A stretch of 64,000 bases of DNA from CAWCTB01 sp963798275 (GTDB lineage Bacteria > Acidobacteriota > Terriglobia > Terriglobales > Acidobacteriaceae), in NCBI GenBank assembly GCA_963798275.1, contig CAWCTB010000001.1, forward strand, positions 1 to 64,000, given 5' to 3'. Position 1 is the stretch's first letter, and every line of letters starts with the position of its first letter. A program made the translations under genes and the position numbers. Positions 50,876-60,465 of the stretch are shown here, piece after piece. The notes beneath the pieces were generated by a model. It saw only the letters and a program-made list of their open reading frames with translations. It was not told where the DNA came from and did no database searches.

Positions 50876-52753
50876 TCACTGCTGGGTCTGACTGCCGGCC
50901 GTTGGAGAATTCGTCAAGAGGACCTTACCTCCGCTGCTCTTGACGAGATTCAAGCGCTGGTCGCCGACCAGGTCTTTCAGATGGGGAAGCGCTTCTTCGT
51001 GGCAAATAAGGTAGTTCCTCTCTGACCCCACCCAGAATTCCCGAAATTGCACGTCGTCGATAAAAACCTGCGGCGCATCCGGGGCATAAGACCCGTACAC
51101 AAGGTTATTGTAGCGACCGTTCAGCAGCAATGCGTTTCGGTCAGTATAGAAAAAAACTGAGGAAAACCAATAGTAGTGGTGATCGACAATCAGGTTGCCC
51201 GGAGGTGATTGCAGCAGCGACTCCGCCAGCGGCCGCGAAGAGAGGTAGGGATCGAAAACCACCATGGCCATCCGCGCCGCATGAAAGAACAGCACCATCA
51301 TCAGTGCGGCCGCAATCAGGGCAGACTGGCTGCGCGCCTTCAGCGTGCCCAGAGCGCCGATGAGGAACGCCACCGCCGCCAGGGCCAGCGGCCAGCGAAG
51401 ATACGCAAACGACGGCAGCGTCAGGTCCTCCATGTGACCCAGGGAAAGCGTGTAGGCCTCCGGGTGCTGGCTCAGGGCGCTGGATATGTCCCCGGGCGTA
51501 CCGGCGTGGCGTACCGCGACCAGTATGGCAATGCACGCCAAAGCTGCGCATCCGGCTATCACGGTCAGTGCCCGGTTGCCCCGCTTGATCCAAACCCCGC
51601 CCGCGGCGATACCGCATCCCAGGAGCAAGGCAAAAGCCGGATAACAGGGCATCGAGTAATACTCCTGCGTGGTCGAGAAGGTGAAGAACACCAGCACGAA
51701 CCCGATCCAGCACAGAGCCAGCAATCGCGCCCGCCCGGCCCGGTCCACCGGCTTGTACGAGAGCTTGGCCAGCGCAGGCAGATAGACGCTCCACGGAAAC
51801 AGCCAGACGAGGTGGAACAGCCAGAAATAAAGTCGAGGAACCGTGTTGTAATCGCGCGGATACCGCAGGTTCAGGAAGCGGAGCAGCTGCTCGTTGATGA
51901 AATAGAACCAGAGAAATCCGTGGTACTCGCCGGGCCCACTGTGCAAGGTGAAAGCAAAATAAGGCGGGTTCCGCAGAGTTGCCAGGATGTGCCACGGCGC
52001 GGCGATCAACAGGATGATCCCGGTTCCCAGGAACGGGTGAAGCCGTTTCCACGTCCTGGCAGAGAACAGTTGGCCGGTAATCGCCAGATAAACCATTCCG
52101 GCCCCCACCGGAAACACCACCCCAATCAGGCTCTTCCACAGCAGCCCCACGCCCAGGCTGACCGCCAGAACGATGGCCCAGGCGTCCGGGTGGCGCTCAT
52201 CCTCATCCAGGGCACGCAGCATGGCCCACATCCCCAGCGCGATGGTAAAGGTGAGCATCACATCGGGGATCAATATCCGCGTGAACAGGAACAGGCCGAT
52301 GCAGGTGGCCATGCACAAGCCCGCATAGAAGCCGGCCTTCTTCCCGAACGCCCACATTCCGAAAGCAGCCGTCAGCCAACACAGCCCGATGGAAAAAAGC
52401 GCAACCGGAATACGTGCCGCCCAGTCGTGAACCCCGAAGATCTTGTACGAGATGGCGATCAGCCAGTAAATGAGCGGCGACTTTTCCAGATAAAGAACGC
52501 CATCCAGCCTCGGGGTGACCCAATCGCCCGAGGTGAGCATGTTGCGGGCGATTTGTGCCTGAACCGCGTCAACATCATCCTGCAGGGAGGGTGGCGATAC
52601 GATGCATCCCAGATAAACAGCGCTGGCAAACAGCAGCACCGCTAGGTAGAGATACCTACTCCCTCCGGCTGGAGCTGCTTTCTGTGAACCGACGCGCTCG
52701 GCGACTGAACTCCCCACTTCTTCATCCATAAAAACAGGATCATTAAACCCCAT
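50876..52753 (-). CDS. ArnT/PMT-type lipid-linked-sugar glycosyltransferase (GT83-like)
   Basis: 625 residues with about 12 membrane helices. The first luminal loop has the catalytic DDVDAVQ and the downstream LDGVLYLEKSPLIYWLIAISYKIFG (the ArnT 'EK.PL.YW' segment), then ARIPVALFSIG and FLFTRILIPDVML. A soluble C-terminal domain follows (HYYWFSSVFFYTDRNALLLNGRYNNL). ArnT-like enzymes transfer a sugar from a polyprenyl phosphate to lipid A or another envelope acceptor. The start at 52753 (or 52729) overlaps the 3' end of asnB by ~100 bp, so the true start may lie a little further in. Confidence 0.85.
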   Translation of the reverse strand: MGFNDPVFMDEEVGSSVAERVGSQKAAPAGGSRYLYLAVLLFASAVYLGCIVSPPSLQDDVDAVQAQIARNMLTSGDWVTPRLDGVLYLEKSPLIYWLIAISYKIFGVHDWAARIPVALFSIGLCWLTAAFGMWAFGKKAGFYAGLCMATCIGLFLFTRILIPDVMLTFTIALGMWAMLRALDEDERHPDAWAIVLAVSLGVGLLWKSLIGVVFPVGAGMVYLAITGQLFSARTWKRLHPFLGTGIILLIAAPWHILATLRNPPYFAFTLHSGPGEYHGFLWFYFINEQLLRFLNLRYPRDYNTVPRLYFWLFHLVWLFPWSVYLPALAKLSYKPVDRAGRARLLALCWIGFVLVFFTFSTTQEYYSMPCYPAFALLLGCGIAAGGVWIKRGNRALTVIAGCAALACIAILVAVRHAGTPGDISSALSQHPEAYTLSLGHMEDLTLPSFAYLRWPLALAAVAFLIGALGTLKARSQSALIAAALMMVLFFHAARMAMVVFDPYLSSRPLAESLLQSPPGNLIVDHHYYWFSSVFFYTDRNALLLNGRYNNLVYGSYAPDAPQVFIDDVQFREFWVGSERNYLICHEEALPHLKDLVGDQRLNLVKSSGGKVLLTNSPTAGSQTQQ

Positions 52754-54570
52754 AGGTGATAGCCAACATTAATTCGTCTCTCCAAATGATTTTGCAAATA
52801 GCCCTCAACCACATCCGAGCGGAAGAGTTCAGGATGGTCCGCTACCCCGGCGCGCAAGGTTTCCACCAGCAGCGACCGAAGCGGGCCACGCAGCCATTCA
52901 TGTGCGGGAATGTCGAACCCGACTTTGCTCCTCTGCAGAATGGAGGGCGGCAGCTTGTCTTTCATCAGCTCTTTCAATAGCACCTTCTGGCGCGGGCCTT
53001 GAATTTTGAGCGATGCCGGCAGAGTAGCAGCGAATTCGACGATGCGGTGATCCAGGAATGGCGGGCGCACTTCGACGGCATGGGCCATGCTCATGCGGTC
53101 CGACTTCACCAGGATGTCGTCGGCAAGATAGTAGTTCTGATCGAAGCGCAGGTAAGGGCCCAGGTCATCGTCCGTGGTGAGCGATTCGCGCAGTTCGCCG
53201 AGCATGCGATCCAGTGCCGGCGGAAGCCCGGCGCTCAGCAGCGAGCGTTTCTCCGCCTCCGAGAATGTGCCATTCCAGTACACATGGGCACGCTCGGGTG
53301 ACATCAGGCTGCCTTCCAGCAGCCGCTTCAGCTTGTATTCGAAGCTGATCTTTTCGTCCGAGGGAGGCCAGTGCTGCAATCCCTTGATCGCGAGTCGCAC
53401 CATTCCGCGGGGAAATTTCCGGATCGACGCGGCGTATCGATTGGCCGGGTAGGTCAGATAGCCGGCCAACAGCTCGTCGGCGCCTTCACCACTCAACGCA
53501 ACCGTGGTTTTCGTTTTGCAGAGCTTGGAGAGGAACCAGACGGGCAATGCCCCGGCGTCGGCGCTGGGTTCGTCCGAGTAATAGGCGAACTCCTCGATGG
53601 CCGCCTGCAGATTCTGCTTGGGATTGAGGTCCAGTTGCTCGTGGTCGGTACCGTATTGTTTGGCCGCGGTCTTGATGTAACTGGTCTCGTCGAAGCTGCG
53701 TCCCGCGAAGGAGATGGAGAATGTCTTGAGCCGCGAACTGGAAGCGGTCGCGGCGTAATGCAGGATGGTCGAAGAGTCGATTCCGCCGCTCAGCCACACC
53801 CCCAGTGGAACATCCGACAGGAGATGCTCACGAACCGACTGTTGCAACAGGAAGTCAAATTCTTCTTTGGCCGACTCCAGCGAAATCGAGTTAGAGACCT
53901 GGTCGGGCAGTCGCCAGTACGCCTCGGTGCGAAGTTTTCCGTCCTGCCATTCCACCCAATATCCCGGCAGAACCTTTTCGATGCCCTCGATCAGGGTCCA
54001 TGGCGCCGGAACGTAATTCAGGGCGAGGTAGCAATCGAGGCCCTCCATGCTCAATCGGCGGTCGATCTCGGGATGAACCAGGATCGCCTTCAGCTCCGAT
54101 CCAAAGAAGAGGTCGCCGCGTCTCTGCGCCATGTACAGCGGCTTGATGCCCAGCCGGTCGCGCCCCAGCACCAGGCGGCGGGTTGCATTGCTCCACAATG
54201 CAACTGCGAACATGCCCCGCAGTCTGCGGAAACAGTCCGTGTCCCATTCCACAAAGGCGTGCAAAACAGTTTCTGTGTCGCAGTGCGAGTGAAAGCAGTG
54301 GCCCAGCTTTTCTAACTCACTACGGAGTTCAAGGTGGTTATAAATCTCGCCGTTGAAAACGATGACCAGATCGCCATCCTCCGTTTGGATCGGCTGGTTA
54401 CCGCCCTCAAGGTCAAGGATCTTGAGGCGAGTCGCACCCAGGGAACAAATCTTCGACTGGAATACGCCCTGCTGGTCCGGGCCGCGATGAATCAACGTAG
54501 CCGTGGCGGCCCCAATGCGGTCGGGGGGTGGAGACCAGTGTTTATGAGTAAAGCCGGCAATGCCACACAA
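52642..54570 (-). CDS. asnB: Asparagine synthase (glutamine-hydrolysing)
   Basis: 642 residues from TTG 54570, chosen because it places Cys at position 2 (M-CGIAGF), which is required as the glutaminase nucleophile after Met removal. The frame is open ~96 nt further upstream. RGPDQQG, FNGEIYNHLELR and NGEIYNH belong to the glutaminase domain; LSGGIDSSTILHYA is the ATP-PPase loop, followed by SGEGADELLAGYL. Such AsnB homologues next to glycosyltransferases often amidate surface-polysaccharide components rather than make free asparagine. A near-consensus sigma70 promoter precedes it. Confidence 0.88.
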   Translation of the reverse strand: MCGIAGFTHKHWSPPPDRIGAATATLIHRGPDQQGVFQSKICSLGATRLKILDLEGGNQPIQTEDGDLVIVFNGEIYNHLELRSELEKLGHCFHSHCDTETVLHAFVEWDTDCFRRLRGMFAVALWSNATRRLVLGRDRLGIKPLYMAQRRGDLFFGSELKAILVHPEIDRRLSMEGLDCYLALNYVPAPWTLIEGIEKVLPGYWVEWQDGKLRTEAYWRLPDQVSNSISLESAKEEFDFLLQQSVREHLLSDVPLGVWLSGGIDSSTILHYAATASSSRLKTFSISFAGRSFDETSYIKTAAKQYGTDHEQLDLNPKQNLQAAIEEFAYYSDEPSADAGALPVWFLSKLCKTKTTVALSGEGADELLAGYLTYPANRYAASIRKFPRGMVRLAIKGLQHWPPSDEKISFEYKLKRLLEGSLMSPERAHVYWNGTFSEAEKRSLLSAGLPPALDRMLGELRESLTTDDDLGPYLRFDQNYYLADDILVKSDRMSMAHAVEVRPPFLDHRIVEFAATLPASLKIQGPRQKVLLKELMKDKLPPSILQRSKVGFDIPAHEWLRGPLRSLLVETLRAGVADHPELFRSDVVEGYLQNHLERRINVGYHLWGLMILFLWMKKWGVQSPSASVHRKQLQPEGVGIST

Positions 54571-54914
54571 AGCGCGAAACCCCTGCGGAACTGAGTCTTT
54601 TCCCAGCTCACCGCCGGCATCCGCGCTGGACAGCGGCGGCTTGGCGATGCGAATGGTGTACCACAAACGCGTCTTAAGGCGTTCGATGACTACAGGAAGA
54701 ACTGCTTGTTAATATTATAGTTAAGCGTTTGGACGATGACAATGCTCGATCCTGGAAGAAAGCGCCGCCTCCAATGCTTGAACGCGAACCCAAAACTTGC
54801 GAGCTCCCCAAAGTTGCACGTCCAGACTGCGGCCGCTGCTGCGCTCCCTGTTCCTCATGCAGTTCCAATTCTTGATTTACCATCGGTGTAGCAATCAACG
54901 CATCACAAGGATCC
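54571..54914. other. Divergent intergenic region upstream of asnB and the DMT pair
   Basis: 344 bp with no coding frame. It holds the asnB promoter (54714-54742, minus strand). On the plus strand, an unremarkable GC-rich stretch precedes the ATG at 54915 (CAAGGATCC before it). No repeats were seen. Confidence 0.5.
54714..54742 (-). promoter_or_regulatory. Near-consensus sigma70 promoter of asnB
   Basis: On the minus strand TTGTCA (54742-54737) is followed by a 17-bp spacer and a perfect TATAAT (54719-54714). Transcription would begin near 54707, giving a ~137-nt leader before the asnB TTG start. Confidence 0.75.
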
Positions 54915-55331
54915 ATGGAATCTCATAGAGAACTGCATTTCAAGACGTTCGTGATGATCCTGATCATGGTCATCGCCGGGCCCACGGGAAACATCCTGCT
55001 GGGCAAAGGCATGAAAAGCATCGGCGCCATCACGATATCGTCCTTGCCGGACTTCCTGCACGTCGTCGCGCGGGTGTTCAGTTCCCCCACAATCTGGCTG
55101 GGAGTGGGATCGCTGGTCACCTTCTTCATCGCCAACATGCTGGTCCTCTCGTGGGCGGACTATAGTTACGTCCAGCCGGCATCCTCGATTGCCTACGGGG
55201 TGGTCGCCCTGGAAGGCACCGTCTTTCTGGGTGAAATCGTTTCGCCCGTTCGCTGGGCGGGTATCGCCGTGATTTGTCTTGGCGTACTCATCGTCGGGCG
55301 CACCAACCCGCGCACTACGGGGAAACACTGA
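54915..55331 (+). CDS. Half-size DMT/EamA-type membrane protein, subunit 1
   Basis: 138 residues with four predicted helices: TFVMILIMVIAGPTGNILLGKGM, WLGVGSLVTFFIANMLVLSW, the YVQPASSIAYGVVALEGTVFLGE segment, and WAGIAVICLGVLIVGR. This is half an EamA transporter and similar in size to SMR or ArnE/ArnF proteins, which act as dimers to flip polyprenyl-linked sugars or export small cations. The next gene encodes a homologous half, 2 nt away, so a heterodimer is likely. With the ArnT-like transferase and asnB nearby, an envelope role is plausible. Confidence 0.75.
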   Translation: MESHRELHFKTFVMILIMVIAGPTGNILLGKGMKSIGAITISSLPDFLHVVARVFSSPTIWLGVGSLVTFFIANMLVLSWADYSYVQPASSIAYGVVALEGTVFLGEIVSPVRWAGIAVICLGVLIVGRTNPRTTGKH

Positions 55332-55333
55332 TC

Positions 55334-55709
55334 GTGTTCGAAGCCCTGTATTTCTTCTTCATCGTGGTCGCCGGCACCGGCGGCGAGCTTTGTGTTTCCC
55401 GCGCCATGAAGCAAACCGGCGAAGTCAAAGACTTTCGCCCGGCGTCGATCGCCAGGTCGCTCCTGCACGCCCTGCGCAATCAGTGGATGTGGGGCGGAGT
55501 CGGCTTGATGACAGTTGCGTTCTTCGCGCTACTCGCGATCCTGTCGTTCGAGAACGTCAGCTTCGTCGTTCCTGTCACGGCGCTTGAGTTATGTCGCCGG
55601 AGCGCTGGGCGGCAGGTTCTTTCTGGGAGAACGATTGAATCGCGGCCGCTGGATCGGCATTCTCCTCGTCTGTGTTGGCGTTACCCTCGTGTTTCTCGGC
55701 AAAAAATAG
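55334..55709 (+). CDS. Half-size DMT/EamA-type membrane protein, subunit 2 (frame break)
   Basis: 124 residues after joining a break near 55586 (VPVTAL, then SYVAGALGGRFFLGERL). GTG 55334 lies 2 nt after the stop of subunit 1. Helices: ALYFFFIVVAGTGGELCVSRAM, GGVGLMTVAFFALLAILSF, FVVPVTALSYVAGALGG and WIGILLVCVGVTLVFLG. The layout mirrors subunit 1 (four helices, LGE before the last helix), which supports a paralogous heterodimeric transporter. Confidence 0.75.
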
Positions 55710-55776
55710 AAACCGACCGGACGGTAACCCACCCGTCCGGCTTCCGGTTCCTGCGACGGCATTCTGGTTCCTGGCG

Positions 55777-57928
55777 CTATTTTTTGGAAGCGCCGGATTG
55801 GGACGCGCCAGCCGCTTCCAGACCGAGATCCTTCAGCATGGGTTCAACGCTGGGCTCCGCCCCACGCCAGGCCACGTACAGTTTCTCCAGGTCCTCGGTA
55901 TTGCCGCGGGACAACACCATTTGGCGAAAACGGTCGCCGTTGGCGCGAGTCAGGCCGCCGTGGTCCTCGAACCATTGGTAAGCATCATCGTCGAGCATCT
56001 GGGTCCACAGATAGGCGTAGTAACCGGCGGCATAGCCGCTGCCCCAGATGTGGCTGAAGTAGCTGGAACGGTAACGGGGCGGCGTATAGCTGATCCAAAG
56101 ATTACTTTGTTGCAACGCCTCGGTTTCAAACTCGTCCGGCTTCTGCACCGGCGCGCTGGCCGGAAGGGTATGCCACTTCATGTCCAACTCGGCTGCGGCC
56201 AGCAACTCGGTGATGTCGTAGCCCTTGTTGAAGGTGCGCGACTTCTTGATCTTCTCCACCAACTCCGCCGGCATGGGCGCGCCGGTCTGGTAGTGCTTGG
56301 CGTAGTGCTGGAAAACTGAAGGGTAAGTCGCCCAATGCTCGTTGAACTGGGAGGGAAATTCCACGAAGTCGCGCGCCGTCGAGGTGCCGGAAAGGCTGGG
56401 GTACTCAGTGTTGGCGAACATGCCGTGGAGGGCGTGACCGAACTCGTGGAACATGGTATTGACATCATCCGGGCTGAGCAGGGCAGGCTCACCGGGAGCG
56501 GGCATGGAGAAATTGGCGACGTTAGCGACCACCGGTTTGGTGCCCAGCAGCTTGGACTGGTCGACATAGTTGGTCATCCAGGCGCCGCCTTGTTTGTTGT
56601 CGCGCTTGAAATAGTCGCAATAAAAGAGAGCCAGCGAGCTGCCGTCGGCGTTGAAGACTTCGAACACGCGCATGCCCGGGGCATAGACCGGGAGGTCCTT
56701 GCGCTCCTTGAAGGTCGAGTCCATAGAGCTGGTTCGCTGCATAGAAGACGCCATTCTCGAGCACATTGTTCATCTCGAAATAGGGCTTGACCTGCGCTTC
56801 ATCGAGATCGTACTTGGCTTTACGCACCTGCTCGGCGTAGATGTCCCAGTCCCACGGCTGGAGCTGAAAACCGCCCTTTTGCTCGTCAATCACCGCCTGG
56901 ATGTCCTGGGCTTCGCTAGCGTCCTTGGCGGTGGCCGGGGCCACCAGCGCATTCATGAACTTCAGCGCGGTTTCCGGGGTTTTGGCCATCTGGTCTTCCA
57001 GCTTCCAGGCGGCGAAATTGGGAAAGCCCAGCAGCTTGGCCTTCTGGGCGCGAAGCTGCGCGATGCGCGCGATGGTGTCACGGGTATCGTTGGCATCGCC
57101 TTTCTCCGCGCGGTTCCAGGAGTTCTCGAACAGCGCCTGGCGAGTGGTCCGGTTGCTCAGGGCGACGAGATCGGGCTGCTGCGTGGTGTTCTGCAGAGGG
57201 ATGACGTAGCCTTCCAGCTTGCGATTCTTGGCGGCCTCGGCGGCGGCGCCGATTTGCGCGTCGCTCAGCCCGGCCAGCGCTGCTTTGTCCGCGGTCACAT
57301 ACGCGCCGTCTTTGGTGGCGGCGAGCAGCTTGGTGGTGAAGGTGTTGGAGAGGGTCGCCAGTTCTTCGTTGAGCTTCTTCAGTCCGGTTTTGTCGGCGTC
57401 GCTGAGGTTGGCTCCGGCGTGCACGAACTCCTTGTAGGAGTACTCAACCAGGCGTAGGGATTCCGGATCGAGCTTGAGCGAAGCGCGCTCCTTGTAGATG
57501 GCGGCGACACGCTGAAACAGCTTGGCGTCGAGGTAGATGGCGTCGCGGTGCGCGGCCAGCTTCGGGGCTTCGATCGACCTGATTTTCTGCAGCTCAGGAT
57601 TGGTGTTGGCGGCGCTCACGGCGTCGAAAACCGCCTTCACGCGGCGCAACAACTGGCCGGCCTTTTCCATGGCGACAATGGTGTTCTCGAAGGTGGGCGG
57701 CGCCGGATTGTCGGCAATCGCATCGACTTGCTTGCGTTCCTCCGCCATACCAGCTTCGATCGCCGGTTGGTAATCGCTGTCCTTGATTTTGTCGAAAGGA
57801 GGCGCCTGAAACGGCAGCGTGCTGGGCGCGAAGAAAGGATTGTCTGGGCCAAAGTCCGGGCTGGATGCCAGGGCGGGAATAGTGCTTAGGCCAATAACGA
57901 GGGCAACAGCAAGAATAAGAGTATTCAT
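55777..57928 (-). CDS. M3-family oligopeptidase (Dcp-like), exported (frame break)
   Basis: 716 residues from ATG 57928 (signal peptide MNTLILAVALVIGLSTIPALA) after joining a break near 56716 (NQLYGL, then TFKERKDLPVYAPG). The zinc site is MFHEFGHALHGMF (HExxH), with the downstream FVEFPSQFNEHW glutamate. VYAPGMRVFEVFNADGSSLALFYCDYFKRDNKQGGAW is the conserved lead-in. Such peptidyl-dipeptidases cleave short peptides, here probably in the periplasm. It is convergent with the DMT pair. Confidence 0.9.
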
Positions 57929-58125
57929 CGGTAATAGTGTAATCGTAACAAGCCCAAACACAGATCAACTTTCTGGACGGAACAGCGGCCTTCCACTGCG
58001 CTCCCGGACGACTGAGATTGCGCGAAAGAGATTACAAGAAACAACAACCTCCTGGCGGCCACTGCGGTTGACGGCACCGCGCAGCAACCGATTGTATGGG
58101 GAATCCGTCAGACGCTTTGGCTTAG

Positions 58126-58913
58126 TTATCCGGCTACCTCCTCTGCAGCGACCACCGCCGGCTGTTGCAAGCCGGCCTCGACGCGGGTGGGTGGTTTGCG
58201 CGGGCCGAGGAAAATTTTCTGGCTGGGGGCGGGGTGCTGCGGGGTGAGAGCGCGGCCCTGGGGATTCTCGGGAGTGATGCGCCACAGGGCTTCGTATCCG
58301 AAGACGGCGTTTTTGGCCTGATGGTACTGCTTGGCCGTGAGCATGTGGGGAATGGAAAGGCTCGGGTCGTCCAGCGGTCGGTTCTCGTCATGGATGGCTG
58401 CGGCTTTTTCAGCGCCCGGGCTCGCGGTATGCGAGTGCAGGTCAATGATCTCGGTGTCGGGAGTTTCGCCGGACAGGGTTTCGGTAAACAAAGTTTCGGT
58501 GGGCATTGAGTTTCGGAGACGCGGAGTGCGGTGTTGTCGTCGAGTTCGTAGTCCTGCTCGAAGGCGTCGTACTGATTGCAGATGGGGTCGTTGGCGCTGT
58601 CGGCGGATTCGTTCGCCATGTGGCGAAGGTTGAGGCTGGCGGTCTGCAGGGCGTAGAGGACGAGGCCGGCGCGCTTGGGATCGAGCGTACCGCGAAGCAG
58701 GGCGTCGGTGACCTGCATCAGGGCCAACTGAATGGAAGCGGCGTCTTCGAGCAGGGGCAATGCAAGCGGGTTTTGGTTGGGATGGGCGGCGTGTTGTTCG
58801 GCGCGCAACTGGCGTCCGATGTGGGTGAGGTGGAAGAAACAATAGTTGCGTCCGCGCAGGGCGGGCGAACCGCAGAAGTGTCCGTTGCTTTTGACGTGTT
58901 CACAGTGACGCAT
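58126..58913 (-). CDS. Cys/His-rich conserved protein (probable frame break)
   Basis: ATG 58913 starts MRHCEHVKSNGHFCGSPALRGRNYCFFHL, a probable zinc-binding knuckle (C-x9-C-x11-C-x2-H). It is followed by DAASIQLALMQVTDALLRGTLDPKRAGLVLYALQTASLNLRHM. This type is familiar from acidobacterial genomes and has no known function. After about residue 130 the frame becomes low-complexity. A different frame then looks coding (DTEIIDLHSHTASPGAEK, then DDPSLSIPHMLTAKQYHQAKNAVFGYEALWRITPENPQ) and ends at 58126. The needed shift is -1 (or two +1), unlike other breaks here. Two overlapping genes are an alternative. Confidence 0.55.
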
Positions 58914-59083
58914 GATTGACTCCAGTTTCAAGTTTCAAGTTTCGGGTTTCGAGTTCAGTGGCCAGCTACCGGCTGCCAACTGCGGGCTATCAGCTGTCAG
59001 CTATCAGCCGTCAGCTCAATCCGGTTCTGTCTACCCTGCTTCCAGGTCCAGTTTCGATTCCAGAGTCTGAGTAAAGTCAACAT

Positions 59084-59127
59084 CCCCACCCTACCGGCCA
59101 AAGGAAGGCCGGTAGAATGGGGCACCC
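59084..59127. repeat. Hairpin element with CCCACC/ATGGGGCACC flanks, copy 1
   Basis: CTACCGGCC (59091-59099) and GGCCGGTAG (59107-59115) form a 9-bp stem inside the flanks CCCCACC and AATGGGGCACCC. Related elements with other stems occur near 59536-59602, 59976-60020, 60277-60312 and 60985-61020. Confidence 0.7.
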
Positions 59128-59302
59128 AATTCGTGATATTTCTCCAGGGTTCGTGCGGACCCCCTCCCCCGGGGTGCTGGTAAAATCTTGAAAACAATGG
59201 TTCCGATTTGGGAATGGCTGGCAAAATCTTGAGCGCGTGAGAGTTACAGGTAAAATCTTGAGGCGTAAGGAGTTAGGCATATCGTTCCCTAAAACACAAA
59301 AC

Positions 59303-59337
59303 GGAGGATGCGGCGCCAAAGGGGCACCGCATCCTCC
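59303..59337. repeat. Strong imperfect hairpin
   Basis: GGAGGATGCGG (59303-59313) pairs fully with CCGCATCCTCC (59327-59337) around a partly pairing CGCC..GGGGC interior. No T-run follows, so it is not a standard terminator. Confidence 0.6.
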
Positions 59338-59380
59338 AATACAAGGTTGAGGATACGCCGGTGTGGGCGACTGTCAACTT

Positions 59381-59402
59381 ACGAAAGTACATGTACTTTC
59401 GT
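59381..59402. promoter_or_regulatory. 22-bp perfect palindrome
   Basis: The 11-bp half ACGAAAGTACA is followed directly by its exact inverse complement. It is AT-richer than its surroundings. It could be an operator for a dimeric regulator or a cruciform; no flanking promoter or regulator gene was recognised. Confidence 0.45.
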
Positions 59403-59535
59403 GCTAGTTCAGTGACTAGTGGATAGTGGATAGTGGATAGTGGATAGAAGAGCGGGTTGTTGGCGGTATCGAGTGCCAGTTGCGAATTGGCTTGCTGGGG
59501 TGGACGAAGCTTTTCAAGAGAGCAAGTGCTTCGCT

Positions 59536-59602
59536 CCCACCCTTTCGCAAAACCGGCGAAAGGGCCTGCCCGGAGCGCAGTCGAAGGGATGGGGCACCCA
59601 CT
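59536..59602. repeat. Hairpin element, copy 2
   Basis: CCCACC is followed by a stem CCTTTCGC (59541-59548) / GCGAAAGG (59556-59563), and ends with GGATGGGGCACCCA after an intervening GCCTGCCCGGAGCGCAGTCGA. The stem differs from copy 1 but remains complementary. Confidence 0.6.
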
Positions 59603-59975
59603 GCATGATCCCGGTGTGCTGAGAGAAGAGGGTGGGGCACCGGGCCAGACGATTTGTACCGCGGGAGTGTCGCCCCTGCTGGGGCTTGGGGACGATCGAG
59701 GTGATCCTACCCAGCGTTCCGCTGCGCTGCACCCACCCCAGCAAACGCAAGAACGGCGTTCGCTGGGGACCCCGGCACGATGGGCTAGAAACAGTGACGC
59801 TCTCGCCACACGCCGCTCGCAGAACCAGCGAGCGGCGTAAGCGTGGCCGCGGGCTGGGGAAGCTTTCTCAGATGAGATACTTGCCGACGGTCGTACTCAC
59901 AGCTCGTTGTCCAACTAAGAGTCTTTTGCCCGGCGGCACCAGCAGCACGGGTCGGTTTGGGGCTTCGCATCAAAA

Positions 59976-60306
59976 GTCAAAATCCCCACCCAGCCAAAAT
60001 CGGGTTGGATGCGCCGCCCTTGGAGATATTTTCTCACTGAGATGCTGGTACGGGTCGGGCCGCCCCGTGATCGCCGTGGTACCGAAGGGGGTCGAGTCAG
60101 TTTCGAGTTTTGATTCGAAAGTCAAAATCCCCACCCAACCAAAATCGGGTTGGATGCGCCGCCCTTGGAGATATTTTCTCACTGAGATGCTGGTACGGGT
60201 CGGGCCGCCCCGTGATCGCCGTGGTACCGAAGGGGGTCGAGTCAGTTTCGAGTTTTGATTCAAAAGTCAAAATCCCCACCCAACCAAAATCGGGTTGGAT
60301 GGGGCA
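59976..60306. repeat. 145-bp tandem repeat (two full copies plus a partial third)
   Basis: The unit begins GTCAAAATCCCCACCCA and runs exactly 145 bp: 59976-60120 and 60121-60265, then a third start at 60266 that diverges after about 40 bp into a GGGGCACCC ending. The copies are nearly identical, so the duplication is recent. Each unit contains one CCCACC...GGTTGGATG hairpin. Confidence 0.8.
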
Positions 60307-60465
60307 CCCTCGGGTGTTTTTCTGTGTTGGGATACTTGCCCGGGCCACCCTGAAGCGCGAAGAGCTTGCGAGGCCACCCGCCCTCAGTCGTGCGCGATTT
60401 GAAACAAAAAAGCTGGGTGGTTCGTATCTCCGGTGGGCCATACTGAGGTACAAAGAGGAGGGCCT

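Larger units (their letters stand above)
58932..60465. repeat. Gene-free repeat island
   Basis: No convincing gene in 1.5 kb. Contents: short degenerate 7-mer runs ('AGCTATCAGCTGTCAGCT' types at 58980-59020); hairpin elements with CCCACC...GGATGGGGCACC flanks; three spaced copies of AAAATCTTGA (59181, 59222, 59251); an 11-bp-stem hairpin (59303-59337); a 22-bp perfect palindrome (59381-59402); a GTGGATA run (about 59417-59447); and a 145-bp tandem repeat (59976-60306). Open frames on both strands through this region are by-products of the repeats. Confidence 0.7.

Noticed and set aside
51209..52645. 478-residue antisense frame over the ArnT-like gene
   Set aside because: Rich in Arg/Gln/Pro with no hydrophobic or domain pattern; the opposite strand encodes a clear membrane enzyme.
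59273..59809. 178-residue frame in the repeat island
   Set aside because: It is built from hairpin elements and GTGGATA repeats with no start signal.
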